DNA of 32,815 nucleotides from positions 1 to 32,815 of the forward strand of contig JAJPJB010000090.1 in assembly GCA_021324465.1 (NCBI GenBank). The letters run 5' to 3'. Position numbers and translations under genes: made by a program. Each line of letters begins with the position of its first letter. Position 1 is the stretch's first letter. Under the pieces are notes generated by a model. It made no database searches. It was not told the DNA's origin and was given only the letters and a program-made list of their open reading frames with translations. Positions 1 through 8,579 of this stretch are shown in pieces. This DNA is from Hyphomicrobiaceae bacterium (GTDB lineage: Bacteria > Pseudomonadota > Alphaproteobacteria > Rhizobiales > Xanthobacteraceae).

Positions 1-1
1 C

Positions 2-3000
2 GGCGATTCGATGGTCGCGCAGCTCTCCGAGCGGGGCGGCGATCTGCTCGATCGGCTGGAAGCGACGAGCGAGGAGACCTCGCGCGCGATTGCGGCGGCG
101 AGCGACCGCCTCACCTCCAACCTGAACTTCAAGACCAATCATATCGGCGAGGAGTTTTCGGAAATCGCCGACGGCCTGGAAGCCATGATGACGCAGCGCC
201 TCGACCGCGTCACCGAAAGCTTCTCGGAAAAATCGCTGGCCGTGGTCGATCTGATGATCGGCCGCTCACAGGAGCTGACCGACACCATCATCGAGACATC
301 GAGCCAATTGGCCGAGACCATCGCCACCCGTGCCGACGAGGCCAATGCTACGCTGAAGGCTTCCGCCGAATCTTTCATCATTGATCTCGATCTGCGCGGC
401 AGCGAAATCGCCAGCAAGCTCAAACAAGCGGGCGATGGCATCGCCGAACAGCTGGTCGCGCGCACCGCCACTTCGACCGAGGCCATGCGCGAAACCGCCG
501 AACACGTGGCGGGCGTGATCGCCACGCGCAGCGACGCGGTGCGCGAACTGTTGGCGACGCGGCTCGCCGCCTTCGAGGAAATGTTCAGTCACACCGGCGC
601 CGAGCTGGGCGAAAAGATCTCGCGCGATTCTTCCACGCTGGGCAACCTCATCACTCGGCATCTCGCCGAATTCGACCGCACCGTGAAGACCTACGGCGCC
701 GAGCTCGTCGAGCGGCTTGGCGCGCGCACGCAGGACGTCTCCGAGTCGATGCGCAGCTATGTCGACACTTTCGACAATCGCGTCACCGCCAAGGCCAACG
801 AGGTCACGACCGCGCTCGACCAGCGCCTTACCCGCTTCCAGGAGGCGATCGACAACCGCTCGCAGAGCCTGACCGACGCGCTGTCCGCCCGCATCGTCGA
901 GATTTCCAAGACGCTTGCCGAGAACGGCAAGGAGGTGGTCGCCGCGCTCGACAAGCGCGTCGGCGAAGTCACCAGCGTGATCGATACCCGCTCGGCCAAG
1001 CTCGCCGAAACCATCGGCGAGCGCATAGCGGCGATCGATTCGGCGCTCGGCAAAGGCGCGCTCGACGTCGCCAACACGCTCGATTCGCGCGTCGGTCATC
1101 TCGAGCAGCTGTTGGGCGGCCGCGCCGAGCAGATCGTGCATCAGATGGAGGTGCGCAGCCGTGCCGCCGCCGATCTGTTGGCCTCCCGCTTCGAGCAATT
1201 ATCGGAATCGATCAGGACCCATTCGACCGGCGCCGAACGGGCGCTGACCCAGCTCGCCGTCAACACCACCGAGGCGCTGAGCAAGAGCGCCGCCGCGAGC
1301 ACCGCGGCGACCGAAGCGCTCAATCGCAGCGCCGCCGAGGCGACCGTCTCGCTCAACCGCAGCACCGGCACGCTGACCAATGCGATCAGCAAGAGCGCAG
1401 GCCTTGCTACCGAGGCGATCGGCAAGGCGACCGCCGGAGCCAGCGATCTCCTCGCCAAGAGCGCGCAGAGCGCGGCCGAGGCGATCGGACGCAGCGCCAC
1501 CGAGGCCGAGCGCAAGCTCACCGGCATGAGCGGGGAGGTGTCGCGCAGCATCGTCGGCAAGTCCAACGAGATCAACACCGCCCTGTCGCAGCGCGTCGAA
1601 GACATGTCGCGCATCCTCGATGAAAAGTCGAACAGCCTGATCTCGGCGTTGAACAGCAAGGCGCAGGGTTTCGCCGGCGAGATCGGCCGCGTCACCGATC
1701 AGACCGTCAAGGCGATCGAGGCCAAGGGCTTCGTGTTCACCCAGACCATGATGGACAAGAGCGAGGAGATCGCCCGGCTGATCAACGATGCCAGCCTCAA
1801 CGCGACCGCTGCGGTCACCCGCACGCTCGGCCAGATGCAGGAAGGCGCGCAGGGCGTCACCGAGGCCGCCAAGCTGACCATCACACGCACGCTCGAAGAC
1901 CTGCACAAGGCGACGAGGACCGCAATCGAAGAATCGAAGCAGACGGCGGCGGCCACGGTGGCCGACATGCTGGAGACGCACACCATGCTGCGCTCCGACT
2001 CGACCGCTTTGTTCGAGCGGCTGCGCGAGGCCAATATTTTGCTGCAGGAAGTTCTGTCGGGCGCGCAGGAGAATATGAGCTCGATCGAGCACACCATGGC
2101 GGCGCGCATTTCCGAATTCGTCGCCGCGATGAACGATCTCTCGACCAAGAGCGGCGCCACCACCGCCAAGGTCGAGCAGCATCTCGGCATCTTCAACAAT
2201 GTCACGTCGAAGGTGCTGAGCGATCTCGGCGATCTCGCCGACCAGTTCACCTCGCACGGCCGCACCCTGAGCGAGGCGGTGGAAATGCTGGAAGCGAGCA
2301 ATCGCCGCACCGAAGAGACGCTCACCAGCCGCCACGCCAGCATCGAGACGCTGGTGACGACGCTCGACGCGCGGACCGAAGATTTCGGCCAGCGCCTGCA
2401 GCGCTTCTCGGCGCTGCTCGAACAGTCGCTCGATACCGCGACCACCCGCGCGCGCGAGATCGCCGGCGTGATAGCCGAGACCAGCAACGAAAGCCTGCAA
2501 AATCTCGAGCAGCAATACGATCTCGTGCGCAAGAATTCTGAGCTCGAACGTGCGCGCACCAGCGACGCCTTAAAGACGGTGTACGAGGAAGTCGCCGCCG
2601 AAACCCACGACATGTTCAATCGGTCCGCCGCCCGCTTCACCGAGGTCATGCAGGGGATGAAGCAGATGGCGGCGGAAATGCAGGAGGAGCTCGAAGCGAC
2701 GCGGGCCCAGTTGCGCCGCGGCATTCTCGAACTGCCGCAGGAGACCGCCGAAAGCGCGGCGCAGATGCGGCGCGTCATCGTCGACCAGATCGAGGCTCTG
2801 GCCGAGCTCAATCGTATCGTCGCCCGCCACGGCCGCTCGCTCGATACGGCCGAGCCGGTGCGGCGCGAAGCCGAACCGCTTTATGCGTCGGGTGGCGGAC
2901 GCGGTCAGCCGCGGCCCATCCGGCCCGACATGCGCGCCGACATGCGCGCCGACATGGGGCCGCCGCCGGCGCCCCCGGCCCCGCCGCGCGACATTACCGG

Positions 3001-3505
3001 CGCGCCGACGCGGCGGCCCGGTCCGCCGAACTTAAGCCCGGTGCAAGGTGGCAAGGACGAAGGCAATGGCCGCAACGGCGGTTGGCTGTCCGATCTGCTC
3101 ACCCGTGCCTCGCGCGACGAGGCGCCGTCGGTTGCGCCTTCGCGGGAGCCCGTGCCGCGCGAGCCCGTCGATTCCATCGATTCCCTGTCGGTCGACATCG
3201 CGCGCATGATCGACCATGACGCGGCGGCGGAATTGTGGGACCGCTACAAGCGCGGCGAGCGCGGCGCGTTCAATCGCCGCCTCTATACGCCGCAGGGCCA
3301 AAAGGCCTTCGACGAGATCCGCGCCAAATATCGCGCCGATCCGGAATTCCGCCAGACCGTGGAGCATTACATCCACGAATTCGAGCGGCTCCTCGACGAC
3401 GTGTCGCGCGGCGACCGCGGCCCCGCCGTTGCCCGCAATTATCTCACCTCCGATACCGGCAAGGTCTACACCATGCTGGCACACGCGGCGGGACGGTTCG
3501 ATTAG
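2..3505 (+). CDS. Giant coiled-coil (apolipoprotein/kinesin-like) protein, 5' truncated by window edge
   Basis: The frame is open from the first bases with no stop upstream of the first ATG (position 11), so the true start probably lies outside the window. At least 1164 residues are visible. About residues 1-960 are low-complexity helical sequence rich in Ala, Ser, Thr, Glu and Arg, with degenerate repeats such as TRSxxLxETI and SKSAxxATEAI, as expected of long coiled coils. A Pro/Gly/Arg-rich linker follows (about 965-1020; it includes a tandem RADM repeat at nucleotides 2929-2955). A compact C-terminal domain of about 110 residues contains LWDRYKRGE, YTPQGQKAFDEI and LTSDTGKVYTMLAHAAGRF. 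Proteins of this build are widespread in Hyphomicrobiales and usually annotated only by their resemblance to apolipoprotein or kinesin-like repeats. A structural or envelope-associated scaffold role is inference. An N-terminal membrane anchor could exist but is not visible. Confidence 0.85.
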   Translation, partial: GDSMVAQLSERGGDLLDRLEATSEETSRAIAAASDRLTSNLNFKTNHIGEEFSEIADGLEAMMTQRLDRVTESFSEKSLAVVDLMIGRSQELTDTIIETSSQLAETIATRADEANATLKASAESFIIDLDLRGSEIASKLKQAGDGIAEQLVARTATSTEAMRETAEHVAGVIATRSDAVRELLATRLAAFEEMFSHTGAELGEKISRDSSTLGNLITRHLAEFDRTVKTYGAELVERLGARTQDVSESMRSYVDTFDNRVTAKANEVTTALDQRLTRFQEAIDNRSQSLTDALSARIVEISKTLAENGKEVVAALDKRVGEVTSVIDTRSAKLAETIGERIAAIDSALGKGALDVANTLDSRVGHLEQLLGGRAEQIVHQMEVRSRAAADLLASRFEQLSESIRTHSTGAERALTQLAVNTTEALSKSAAASTAATEALNRSAAEATVSLNRSTGTLTNAISKSAGLATEAIGKATAGASDLLAKSAQSAAEAIGRSATEAERKLTGMSGEVSRSIVGKSNEINTALSQRVEDMSRILDEKSNSLISALNSKAQGFAGEIGRVTDQTVKAIEAKGFVFTQTMMDKSEEIARLINDASLNATAAVTRTLGQMQEGAQGVTEAAKLTITRTLEDLHKATRTAIEESKQTAAATVADMLETHTMLRSDSTALFERLREANILLQEVLSGAQENMSSIEHTMAARISEFVAAMNDLSTKSGATTAKVEQHLGIFNNVTSKVLSDLGDLADQFTSHGRTLSEAVEMLEASNRRTEETLTSRHASIETLVTTLDARTEDFGQRLQRFSALLEQSLDTATTRAREIAGVIAETSNESLQNLEQQYDLVRKNSELERARTSDALKTVYEEVAAETHDMFNRSAARFTEVMQGMKQMAAEMQEELEATRAQLRRGILELPQETAESAAQMRRVIVDQIEALAELNRIVARHGRSLDTAEPVRREAEPLYASGGGRGQPRPIRPDMRADMRADMGPPPAPPAPPRDITGAPTRRPGPPNLSPVQGGKDEGNGRNGGWLSDLLTRASRDEAPSVAPSREPVPREPVDSIDSLSVDIARMIDHDAAAELWDRYKRGERGAFNRRLYTPQGQKAFDEIRAKYRADPEFRQTVEHYIHEFERLLDDVSRGDRGPAVARNYLTSDTGKVYTMLAHAAGRFD

Positions 3506-3703
3506 AGGTCAAAACCTTGGGTCACAGTCCCTGACCGCCATCGCGCCGGTGGGCGGGTGACGCCGTCGATCACACGGCGGTAAAGCTTCATAGTGGCCCT
3601 ACAGCTTTCCGGCTCCGGAGTTCGCCGCAGCGCCCTTGCCTGTGACATATTCGCGGCGCTACCGTTACCCATATTGATGCGTGCATGGCGCCAAAGGCGC
3701 GCA

Positions 3704-4714
3704 ATGGATCGCGTTGTGGACGCCTCGTTCGACTTGCCGGTTTCCGAACTGCCGACCGCCGCGGACGTCGATGCGGCCGCGCGCCGCCTCGACGGCGTGG
3801 CGCTGCACACGCCGCTTTTGACCTCGGTTGCGCTCGATGCGATGACCGGCGGCCGCGTCTTTCTCAAGGCCGAGACGCTGCAGCGCACCGGCTCGTTCAA
3901 GTTCCGCGGCGCCTATAACAAGCTCGCCGCGCTGCCGCCGGAGCGGCGCTCAGGCGGCGTGGTCGCCTATTCGTCGGGCAATCATGCCCAAGGCGTCGCC
4001 GCCGCCGCACGGCTTCTCGGCATGCCCTGCGTGATCGTCATGCCGCATGACGCGCCGCGCGCCAAACGCGAGCGCACCATGGCGCATGGCGCCGAAGTCG
4101 TCCTCTATGATCGCACCCGCGAGGATCGCGAGGCGATCGCCAAGGACATTGCCGAAAAACGCGGCGCGGTGCTGGTGCCGCCCTATGACGACGCGCTGAT
4201 CATTGCCGGCCAGGGCACCGCCGGCCGCGAGATCGTCGCGGACCTCGGCGCGCTCGGGCTCAAGCCCGATATCGTCGTCGTCACCGCCTCGGGCGGCGGC
4301 CTCGCTGCCGGCATCGCGCTTGCGGTGAAGACGCGCCTGCCGTCCGCCGCGCTCTACACGGCCGAGCCGGCCGGTTTTGACGATCATGCCCGCTCGTTCA
4401 AGAGCGGCCAGCGCGAGGCCAATGCGGCATTGACCGGCACCATTTGCGACGCGCTGATGGCGCGCATGCCGGGCCGGCTCACCTTCGCCATCAATCGCGC
4501 GCTGATCGGCGCCGGCGTGGTGGTGAACGACCAGGAAGTTGCCGCGGCCGTGGCTTTTGCCTTCGCCGAACTGAAGCTTGTGGTCGAGCCCGGCGGGGCG
4601 GTCGCGCTCGCCGCCGTCATGACCGGCAAGATCGACGTCAAAGACAAAATCGCCGTCGCCGTGCTGTCCGGCGGCAATGTCGATCCGGAAGTCTTCTCAC
4701 GTCTGGTCGCGTGA
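3704..4714 (+). CDS. Threonine/serine dehydratase, PLP-dependent, catabolic (TdcB-like) type
   Basis: A fold-type II PLP enzyme that would deaminate L-threonine to 2-oxobutyrate, or L-serine to pyruvate. From the ATG at 3704 the protein is 336 residues. The PLP-binding lysine lies in TGSFKFRGA (about K66), the substrate loop is SSGNHAQG (about 90-97), and the phosphate-binding glycine loop is SGGGLAAG (about 196-203). It ends with LSGGNVDPEVF, typical of the family. There is no C-terminal ACT regulatory domain, so it resembles the short catabolic form rather than the feedback-inhibited biosynthetic IlvA. Serine racemase or threo-3-hydroxyaspartate ammonia-lyase activity cannot be excluded. 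In-frame starts at 3593 and 3677 would add residues that do not resemble the family, so 3704 was chosen. It converges on the next gene with only 21 bp between them. Confidence 0.9.
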   Translation: MDRVVDASFDLPVSELPTAADVDAAARRLDGVALHTPLLTSVALDAMTGGRVFLKAETLQRTGSFKFRGAYNKLAALPPERRSGGVVAYSSGNHAQGVAAAARLLGMPCVIVMPHDAPRAKRERTMAHGAEVVLYDRTREDREAIAKDIAEKRGAVLVPPYDDALIIAGQGTAGREIVADLGALGLKPDIVVVTASGGGLAAGIALAVKTRLPSAALYTAEPAGFDDHARSFKSGQREANAALTGTICDALMARMPGRLTFAINRALIGAGVVVNDQEVAAAVAFAFAELKLVVEPGGAVALAAVMTGKIDVKDKIAVAVLSGGNVDPEVFSRLVA

Positions 4715-4735
4715 CGCCTGCCGCCGTCGCTCCCG

Positions 4736-5098
4736 CTACGCCCCGGCTCCCGGCAGGAAGCAGCGGATTTGCGTCACCCCGTCGCTGTCCTTGTACGGCC
4801 ACACCACCGCGGGACCGAATCTGTTCGGCTCGGTCACGACCGCATTGTCGGGCACGACGATCCATTCGCCCTGGATGCGCACGCGATAGCGGCCGTTCTG
4901 GGTGTCCCAATCGACATTTTCGATCTTCACGCCGTCCGCGAACGAGCAGCACAGGCCTTTGCCGCTGGCGAGCTGGTCGAACCATGGCTTCAGCGGTGAA
5001 TTCGCATAGCGGCCGTCGTCACGCGCGGAGAGCGAGCTTGGAAGCGACGCAACTATGCACAACGCCACGGTCGGAAAAAAAGCGGCAAGTCTGTGCAT
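4736..5098 (-). CDS. Small secreted protein of unknown function
   Basis: 120 residues with a clear Sec-type signal peptide: a short basic start (MHR), a hydrophobic stretch to about residue 20, and a likely cleavage after SLSA (about 24). The mature part of about 95 residues has a CC pair in GLCCSFADG and one further Cys near the end (RCFLPG), so a disulfide is possible. The pattern VDWDTQNGRYRVRIQGEWIVVPDNAVV suggests a small beta-rich domain. It resembles short conserved hypothetical exported proteins of Bradyrhizobium relatives. I recognise no function. It converges with the dehydratase gene, and about 250 bp without a convincing gene lie upstream. Confidence 0.75.
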   Translation of the reverse strand: MHRLAAFFPTVALCIVASLPSSLSARDDGRYANSPLKPWFDQLASGKGLCCSFADGVKIENVDWDTQNGRYRVRIQGEWIVVPDNAVVTEPNRFGPAVVWPYKDSDGVTQIRCFLPGAGA

Positions 5099-5346
5099 CG
5101 ATGGCCTCCAGATGATCAGCTGTGCAGATCTTCAACAAAGACCATGCAGACAACGTTCTGTAGACTGGAGAGTTCAAAGAAGCTTCGCCTGCACGCCCCT
5201 GTTGATTCGCATGGCTAGTCCAAGCAACTTCCGTGCCGCACCTGACGCAATGGTCATGGAACTTGGCGAGCACCCGCCGGGGAACTTTGGAAAACGGCAG
5301 CCTGTTCCGGCACATACGCCTGCGCGGCGTGACCCGACGCAACGCC

Positions 5347-6279
5347 TCAACCAAACAGGGCGATGACTTCATCCTCGCTGAGCGCGTCCGCTACACTGAG
5401 CGGGCCGCCGCGAATCGGACGATGATGGGTCGGTGCGTCGAGATTTGCAACGCGCAACTGCGGTCGCAAGGGATCCGGCACGGGGTCGAGCGCGGTCGCG
5501 GGCGGCGATGACGGCGCGGCCGCAGCATCCGCACTTGTTGTACTTGTAAAGTCCAGCGCGACGACAACACCCTGCGGACGGTCGAAGGTCTCGGCGGCGT
5601 CATCACGCGACTCGGTGAGAAGCCGTGCTCCCGACAATTGCGTTTCGCGCGCGACACTGGCTGCGGCGGACTCGATCTCGACATCGCTGCGCTGGCCGCC
5701 GCCGCTGAACACGAAATCCGGCGGCTCGATATACCAGCGCGGCGAATTATCCTGGATCACACGATCGCGCGCTGCCGCAGCCGGCGTCAGATCGGGCCCT
5801 GCATGCTCGGACTGCGCAGCTTGCGGCTTGGGCTTGGACTCCGGCTGCAACGCGTCGGCCACGTCCTTTTGCGATTGTTTTTGCGGTTCGGCGGGCACCA
5901 TGCCCGGCGCAGCCGAGACGCGATCGGCATCGCCTTCGCTCGGCACTCGGCCGGTATCGCCTGGCGGCTGATTTGGCGCAAGAAAACTGGCGCCCGGCGC
6001 CAGCGCCGCCAGGCGCCCCCGCAGCGTCGTCGGTGTCCTCTCGCCCTCTTTATTCTCACGCGCCGGCGCCGGCGCCGCCTCGCCGCGAATATAGGCCTCG
6101 ATCCGCGCGACGGCGGCAAGGACCAGGTCGGTGTCGACGGTGCGATTGCGGCGGGCGAATTCGGCGAGGAACCAGCGGCCGCGCTCGGTCGCATTTACCG
6201 ATGCAAAAACAGCCTCGTAATCCGCTTCATTGCGCGGCCCGGCCGCGACAATCGACTGCACGAGGTGATCATTGGACAT
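5347..6279 (-). CDS. Conserved hypothetical protein with low-complexity middle
   Basis: 310 residues from the ATG at 6279 (MSNDHLVQSI). An upstream in-frame ATG at 6324 would add 15 unconvincing residues. The N-terminal third (about 1-75) is ordered and conserved-looking, with ERGRWFLAEFARRNR and a following helix, VLAAVARIEAYIRGE. The middle (about 80-290) is rich in Pro, Ala, Ser, Glu and Gln and probably disordered. The last residues form a short conserved-looking tail, LSEDEVIALFG. The RGRWFLxEFARRNR block is familiar from unannotated Hyphomicrobiales proteins. No catalytic motif, signal peptide or membrane segment is visible, so it is likely cytoplasmic. The neighbouring epimerase gene lies on the same strand 131 bp upstream, so cotranscription is possible but not shown. 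Confidence 0.7.
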   Translation of the reverse strand: MSNDHLVQSIVAAGPRNEADYEAVFASVNATERGRWFLAEFARRNRTVDTDLVLAAVARIEAYIRGEAAPAPARENKEGERTPTTLRGRLAALAPGASFLAPNQPPGDTGRVPSEGDADRVSAAPGMVPAEPQKQSQKDVADALQPESKPKPQAAQSEHAGPDLTPAAAARDRVIQDNSPRWYIEPPDFVFSGGGQRSDVEIESAAASVARETQLSGARLLTESRDDAAETFDRPQGVVVALDFTSTTSADAAAAPSSPPATALDPVPDPLRPQLRVANLDAPTHHRPIRGGPLSVADALSEDEVIALFG

Positions 6280-6410
6280 GCTACTACCCGCTGAATCATG
6301 ACCATAACGCACGATGCCCTGCAATCTTGTTGGCAGCGGGTCGGGGCGAGATATTCACAGGTTCTTCATATGGAGACTGGTCGGAAAGGCTTGCCAAAGC
6401 TGGACGGCGA

Positions 6411-7388
6411 TCATCCCCAAAGCTCCGCGTCCGGCGGATAAGCACGGCTGCCCACGTAGCGCAGCCCTTCCGGCCGATCCTTGGCAAGCAGCAAAGGGCC
6501 GTCGAGATCGACGATGCTTGCCCGCTGTGCCAGCAGCATGGCCGGCGCCATGGCGAGCGATGTCGCCACCATGCAGCCGACCATGACGCCATAGCCGTGC
6601 TGCTGCGCTTGCGCCGCCAGCGCCAGGGCTTCGGTCAGCCCGCCGGCTTTATCCAGCTTGATGTTGACGGCGTCATATTTGCCGGCGAGCGCTTTGAGCG
6701 AAGCGCGATCATGCACGCTCTCGTCGGCGCAAACCGCAATCGGCCGCTTTAAGCCTGCGAGCGCTTCATCGCGCCATTCCGGCAGCGGTTGCTCGATCAG
6801 CGTCACACCGGCATCCGCACAGGCGGCGAGGTTCTGCGCCAGATTGTCGATCGTCCAGCCCTCGTTGGCATCGACAATGAGCTCGGCCTTTGGCGCGGCG
6901 CGGCGGACCGCGGCGATGCGCGCTGCATCGTCGCCGGCGCCGAGCTTGACCTTGAGCAGGGGCCGATCGGCGGCGCGCTCCGCCGCCTGCGCCATCGCTT
7001 CGGGCGCGGCAAGCGAAATCGTATAGGCGGTGACCCGCGGCTTCGGCACCGCCATGCCAGCCAATTCATGGGCGCGACGACCGCTCTTCTTGGCGGCGAG
7101 ATCCCACAGCGCACAATCGAGCGCGTTGCGCGCGGCGCCGGGCGCCATCGCCTGTTGCAGCGCGGCGCGGTCGAGGCCCGAGCGCAGCGGCGCCCGCATG
7201 GCCTCGATCGCCGCGACGACGCCGTCCGGCGATTCGCCATAGCGCGCGTAAGGAACGCACTCGCCGCGGCCACGGAATTGGCCGTCGCTGAGCTCGGCCG
7301 TCACCACGACCGCCTCGGTCTTGCTGCCGCGGCTGATGGTGAAGGCCTTGGCGAGCGGCCAGCGCTCGATGCGGACGGCGAGATCCAT
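6411..7388 (-). CDS. dgcA: Dipeptide epimerase / N-acetyl-D-glutamate racemase-like enolase-superfamily enzyme (DgcA-like)
   Basis: 325 residues of the muconate-lactonizing/enolase superfamily. The N-terminal capping domain starts MDLAVRIERWPLAKAFTISRG, with RGRGECVPYARYGES carrying the substrate-lid region. The barrel carries the acid/base KxK motif (LLKVKLG), the three metal ligands in VDANEGW, IEQPLP and CADES, and the second catalytic lysine in NIKLDKAGG. This set is that of L-Ala-D/L-Glu epimerases, which recycle murein peptide. In rhizobia the same sequence type is called DgcA and works with an N-acetyltransferase, DgcN, in D-glutamate use. No DgcN (DUF1611) gene is visible beside it, so the classical dipeptide epimerase role remains open. 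It is transcribed in the same direction as the metallophosphoesterase gene, 204 bp downstream of that gene's end. Confidence 0.85.
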   Translation of the reverse strand: MDLAVRIERWPLAKAFTISRGSKTEAVVVTAELSDGQFRGRGECVPYARYGESPDGVVAAIEAMRAPLRSGLDRAALQQAMAPGAARNALDCALWDLAAKKSGRRAHELAGMAVPKPRVTAYTISLAAPEAMAQAAERAADRPLLKVKLGAGDDAARIAAVRRAAPKAELIVDANEGWTIDNLAQNLAACADAGVTLIEQPLPEWRDEALAGLKRPIAVCADESVHDRASLKALAGKYDAVNIKLDKAGGLTEALALAAQAQQHGYGVMVGCMVATSLAMAPAMLLAQRASIVDLDGPLLLAKDRPEGLRYVGSRAYPPDAELWG

Positions 7389-7592
7389 GCCGGAAGTATG
7401 ACGGCGGAAGCGCCCGGCTCAAGGGGCGTGACGGCCGCTACAAGGCCCGCCATCGCCGCAGCGATGGGGTCGTCCTTGAGGTCGAATTCCCCTCAGGCAG
7501 ATTCACGAGCGGCAGCAACAGAATGACGAGCGTGTCGAGGACTCGGCGCGGACTGGCGCGATCTCGCATAAATCCTGGCGCAAGCCGAAAGC

Positions 7593-8417
7593 TTAAGCTG
7601 CCATCCCGGTCTGCGCGCCGACCGCCACCGCCTCCTCCTCGTCCGGCAGCGGCGGCAGCATGCCGACATGATCGGTCCAGCGGATGATCTCGAAGCGGCC
7701 GTCCGGATGCTCGGCAAGCGCGGTGCAGCTTTCGACCCAGTCGCCGCAGTTCATGTAGCGAATCCCGAAATTGTCGTGGATCACGGCATGATGGATGTGG
7801 CCGCAGATCACCCCGTCGGCCTGGTGGCGCTGCGCCTCCTCGGCCAGCGTCTGCTCGAACGCGCCGATATAGTTCACCGCGTTCTTGACTTTGTGCTTGG
7901 CCCATTGCGACAGCGACCAGTAGCGGAAGCCGAGCCTGCGGCGGATCGCGTTGAAGTAGCGGTTGACGAAGATCGCGAAATCGTAGGCGGTGTCGCCGAG
8001 CAGCGCGAGCCAGCGTGCATGCTTGACCACCATGTCGAAGACGTCGCCATGGACCACGAGATAGCGCCGCCCGTCGGCGGCCTGATGGATCGCAGTCTCC
8101 ATGACCTCGATGCCGCCGAAATGCGTGCCGTAATAGTCGCGCAGAAACTCGTCGTGATTGCCCGGCAGATAGATCATTCGCGCGCCTTTGCGCGCCTTGC
8201 GCAGCAGTTTCTGCACGACGTCGTTGTGCTCCTGCGGCCAGTACCAGCCCGAGCGCAACTGCCAGCCGTCGACGATGTCGCCGACCAGATAGATCGTCTC
8301 GGCGTCATGATAACGTAGAAAGCCGATGAGCTGATCGGCCTGGCAGCCGCGCGCGCCGAGATGCACATCGGAGATAAAGAGAGTACGGAACTTTTTTGTA
8401 CCGTGCTCGAATGTCAC
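7593..8417 (-). CDS. plcP: UDP-2,3-diacylglucosamine diphosphatase-family metallophosphoesterase, probable PlcP-type phospholipase C
   Basis: 274 residues, GTG start at 8417. All calcineurin-type metal-binding blocks are present: DVHLG (D17, H19), GDIVDGW (D47), GNHDE (N87, H88), VVHGD (H123) and GHIHH (H207, H209). Annotation pipelines usually label this family UDP-2,3-diacylglucosamine hydrolase (LpxH-like). The FRTLFISDVHLG start, WYWPQEHNDVVQKLLRKARKGA and the NCGDWVESCTALAEHPDGRFEI tail match what I remember of Sinorhizobium meliloti PlcP. That enzyme is a PhoB-controlled phospholipase C that removes head groups from phosphatidylcholine to give diacylglycerol when phosphate is scarce. 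A Pho-box-like site with a matching -10 lies 39-72 bp upstream, and a lipid glycosyltransferase is divergent. Both support PlcP over a housekeeping lipid A role. No signal peptide or membrane span is visible, so it would act at the cytoplasmic face. Confidence 0.85.
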   Translation of the reverse strand: MTFEHGTKKFRTLFISDVHLGARGCQADQLIGFLRYHDAETIYLVGDIVDGWQLRSGWYWPQEHNDVVQKLLRKARKGARMIYLPGNHDEFLRDYYGTHFGGIEVMETAIHQAADGRRYLVVHGDVFDMVVKHARWLALLGDTAYDFAIFVNRYFNAIRRRLGFRYWSLSQWAKHKVKNAVNYIGAFEQTLAEEAQRHQADGVICGHIHHAVIHDNFGIRYMNCGDWVESCTALAEHPDGRFEIIRWTDHVGMLPPLPDEEEAVAVGAQTGMAA

Positions 8418-8455
8418 CGAATCAATGCTCGCATCACTGGCGGTTTTCGAGTCTG

Positions 8456-8489
8456 CTTTTAGATGCGCTGCATTGCAGAACCATGACAG
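8456..8489 (-). promoter_or_regulatory. Pho-box-like promoter of the PlcP-like gene
   Basis: Read on the minus strand, CTGTCAT-GGTT-CTGCAAT (8489 to 8472) is two 7-base half-sites 11 bp apart, with 7/7 and 5/7 matches to the CTGTCAT half-site of PhoB boxes. Exactly 10 bp later comes TAAAAG (8461 to 8456), placed where the -10 of a PhoB-activated promoter, which lacks a -35, should be. A start near 8449 would leave a leader of about 32 nt before the GTG at 8417. The match is by eye. Confidence 0.65.
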
Positions 8490-8537
8490 ACGGCGAAGGC
8501 AATGGTTAACGGCGCGGACAAAGCGCGCTGCGCGCGC

Positions 8538-8571
8538 GAGTCACAACTCTGTCATGGCGCATGCCTAAAAG
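8538..8571 (+). promoter_or_regulatory. Pho-box-like promoter of the glycosyltransferase gene
   Basis: GAGTCAC-AACT-CTGTCAT (8538-8555) is a 7-4-7 direct repeat, with 5/7 and 7/7 matches to CTGTCAT. It is followed after exactly 10 bp by TAAAAG (8566-8571). Spacing and -10 are identical to the opposing promoter of the PlcP-like gene. The strong half-sites of the two boxes form a perfect 9-bp inverted repeat, CCATGACAG (8481-8489) and CTGTCATGG (8549-8557). Transcription would begin near 8578, almost at the ATG. Confidence 0.65.
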
Positions 8572-8579
8572 TTCCCGCG

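Noticed and set aside
266-2515. Long minus-strand open frames opposite the coiled-coil gene (up to 438 codons)
   Set aside because: Rich in Arg, Leu, Ala, Gly and His with no family features; they mirror the codon bias of the real plus-strand gene.
5099-5346. Possible short gene in the gap between the secreted and unknown proteins
   Set aside because: The open frames are short, lack ribosome binding sites and overlap neighbouring genes; the space probably holds only the promoter of the secreted protein.
7593-8417. Simple lipid A (LpxH) assignment for the phosphoesterase
   Set aside because: Not excluded by the fold, but the PlcP-like sequence blocks, the Pho box and the lipid glycosyltransferase neighbour make a phospholipase C role more likely; Alphaproteobacteria commonly use LpxI for the lipid A step.
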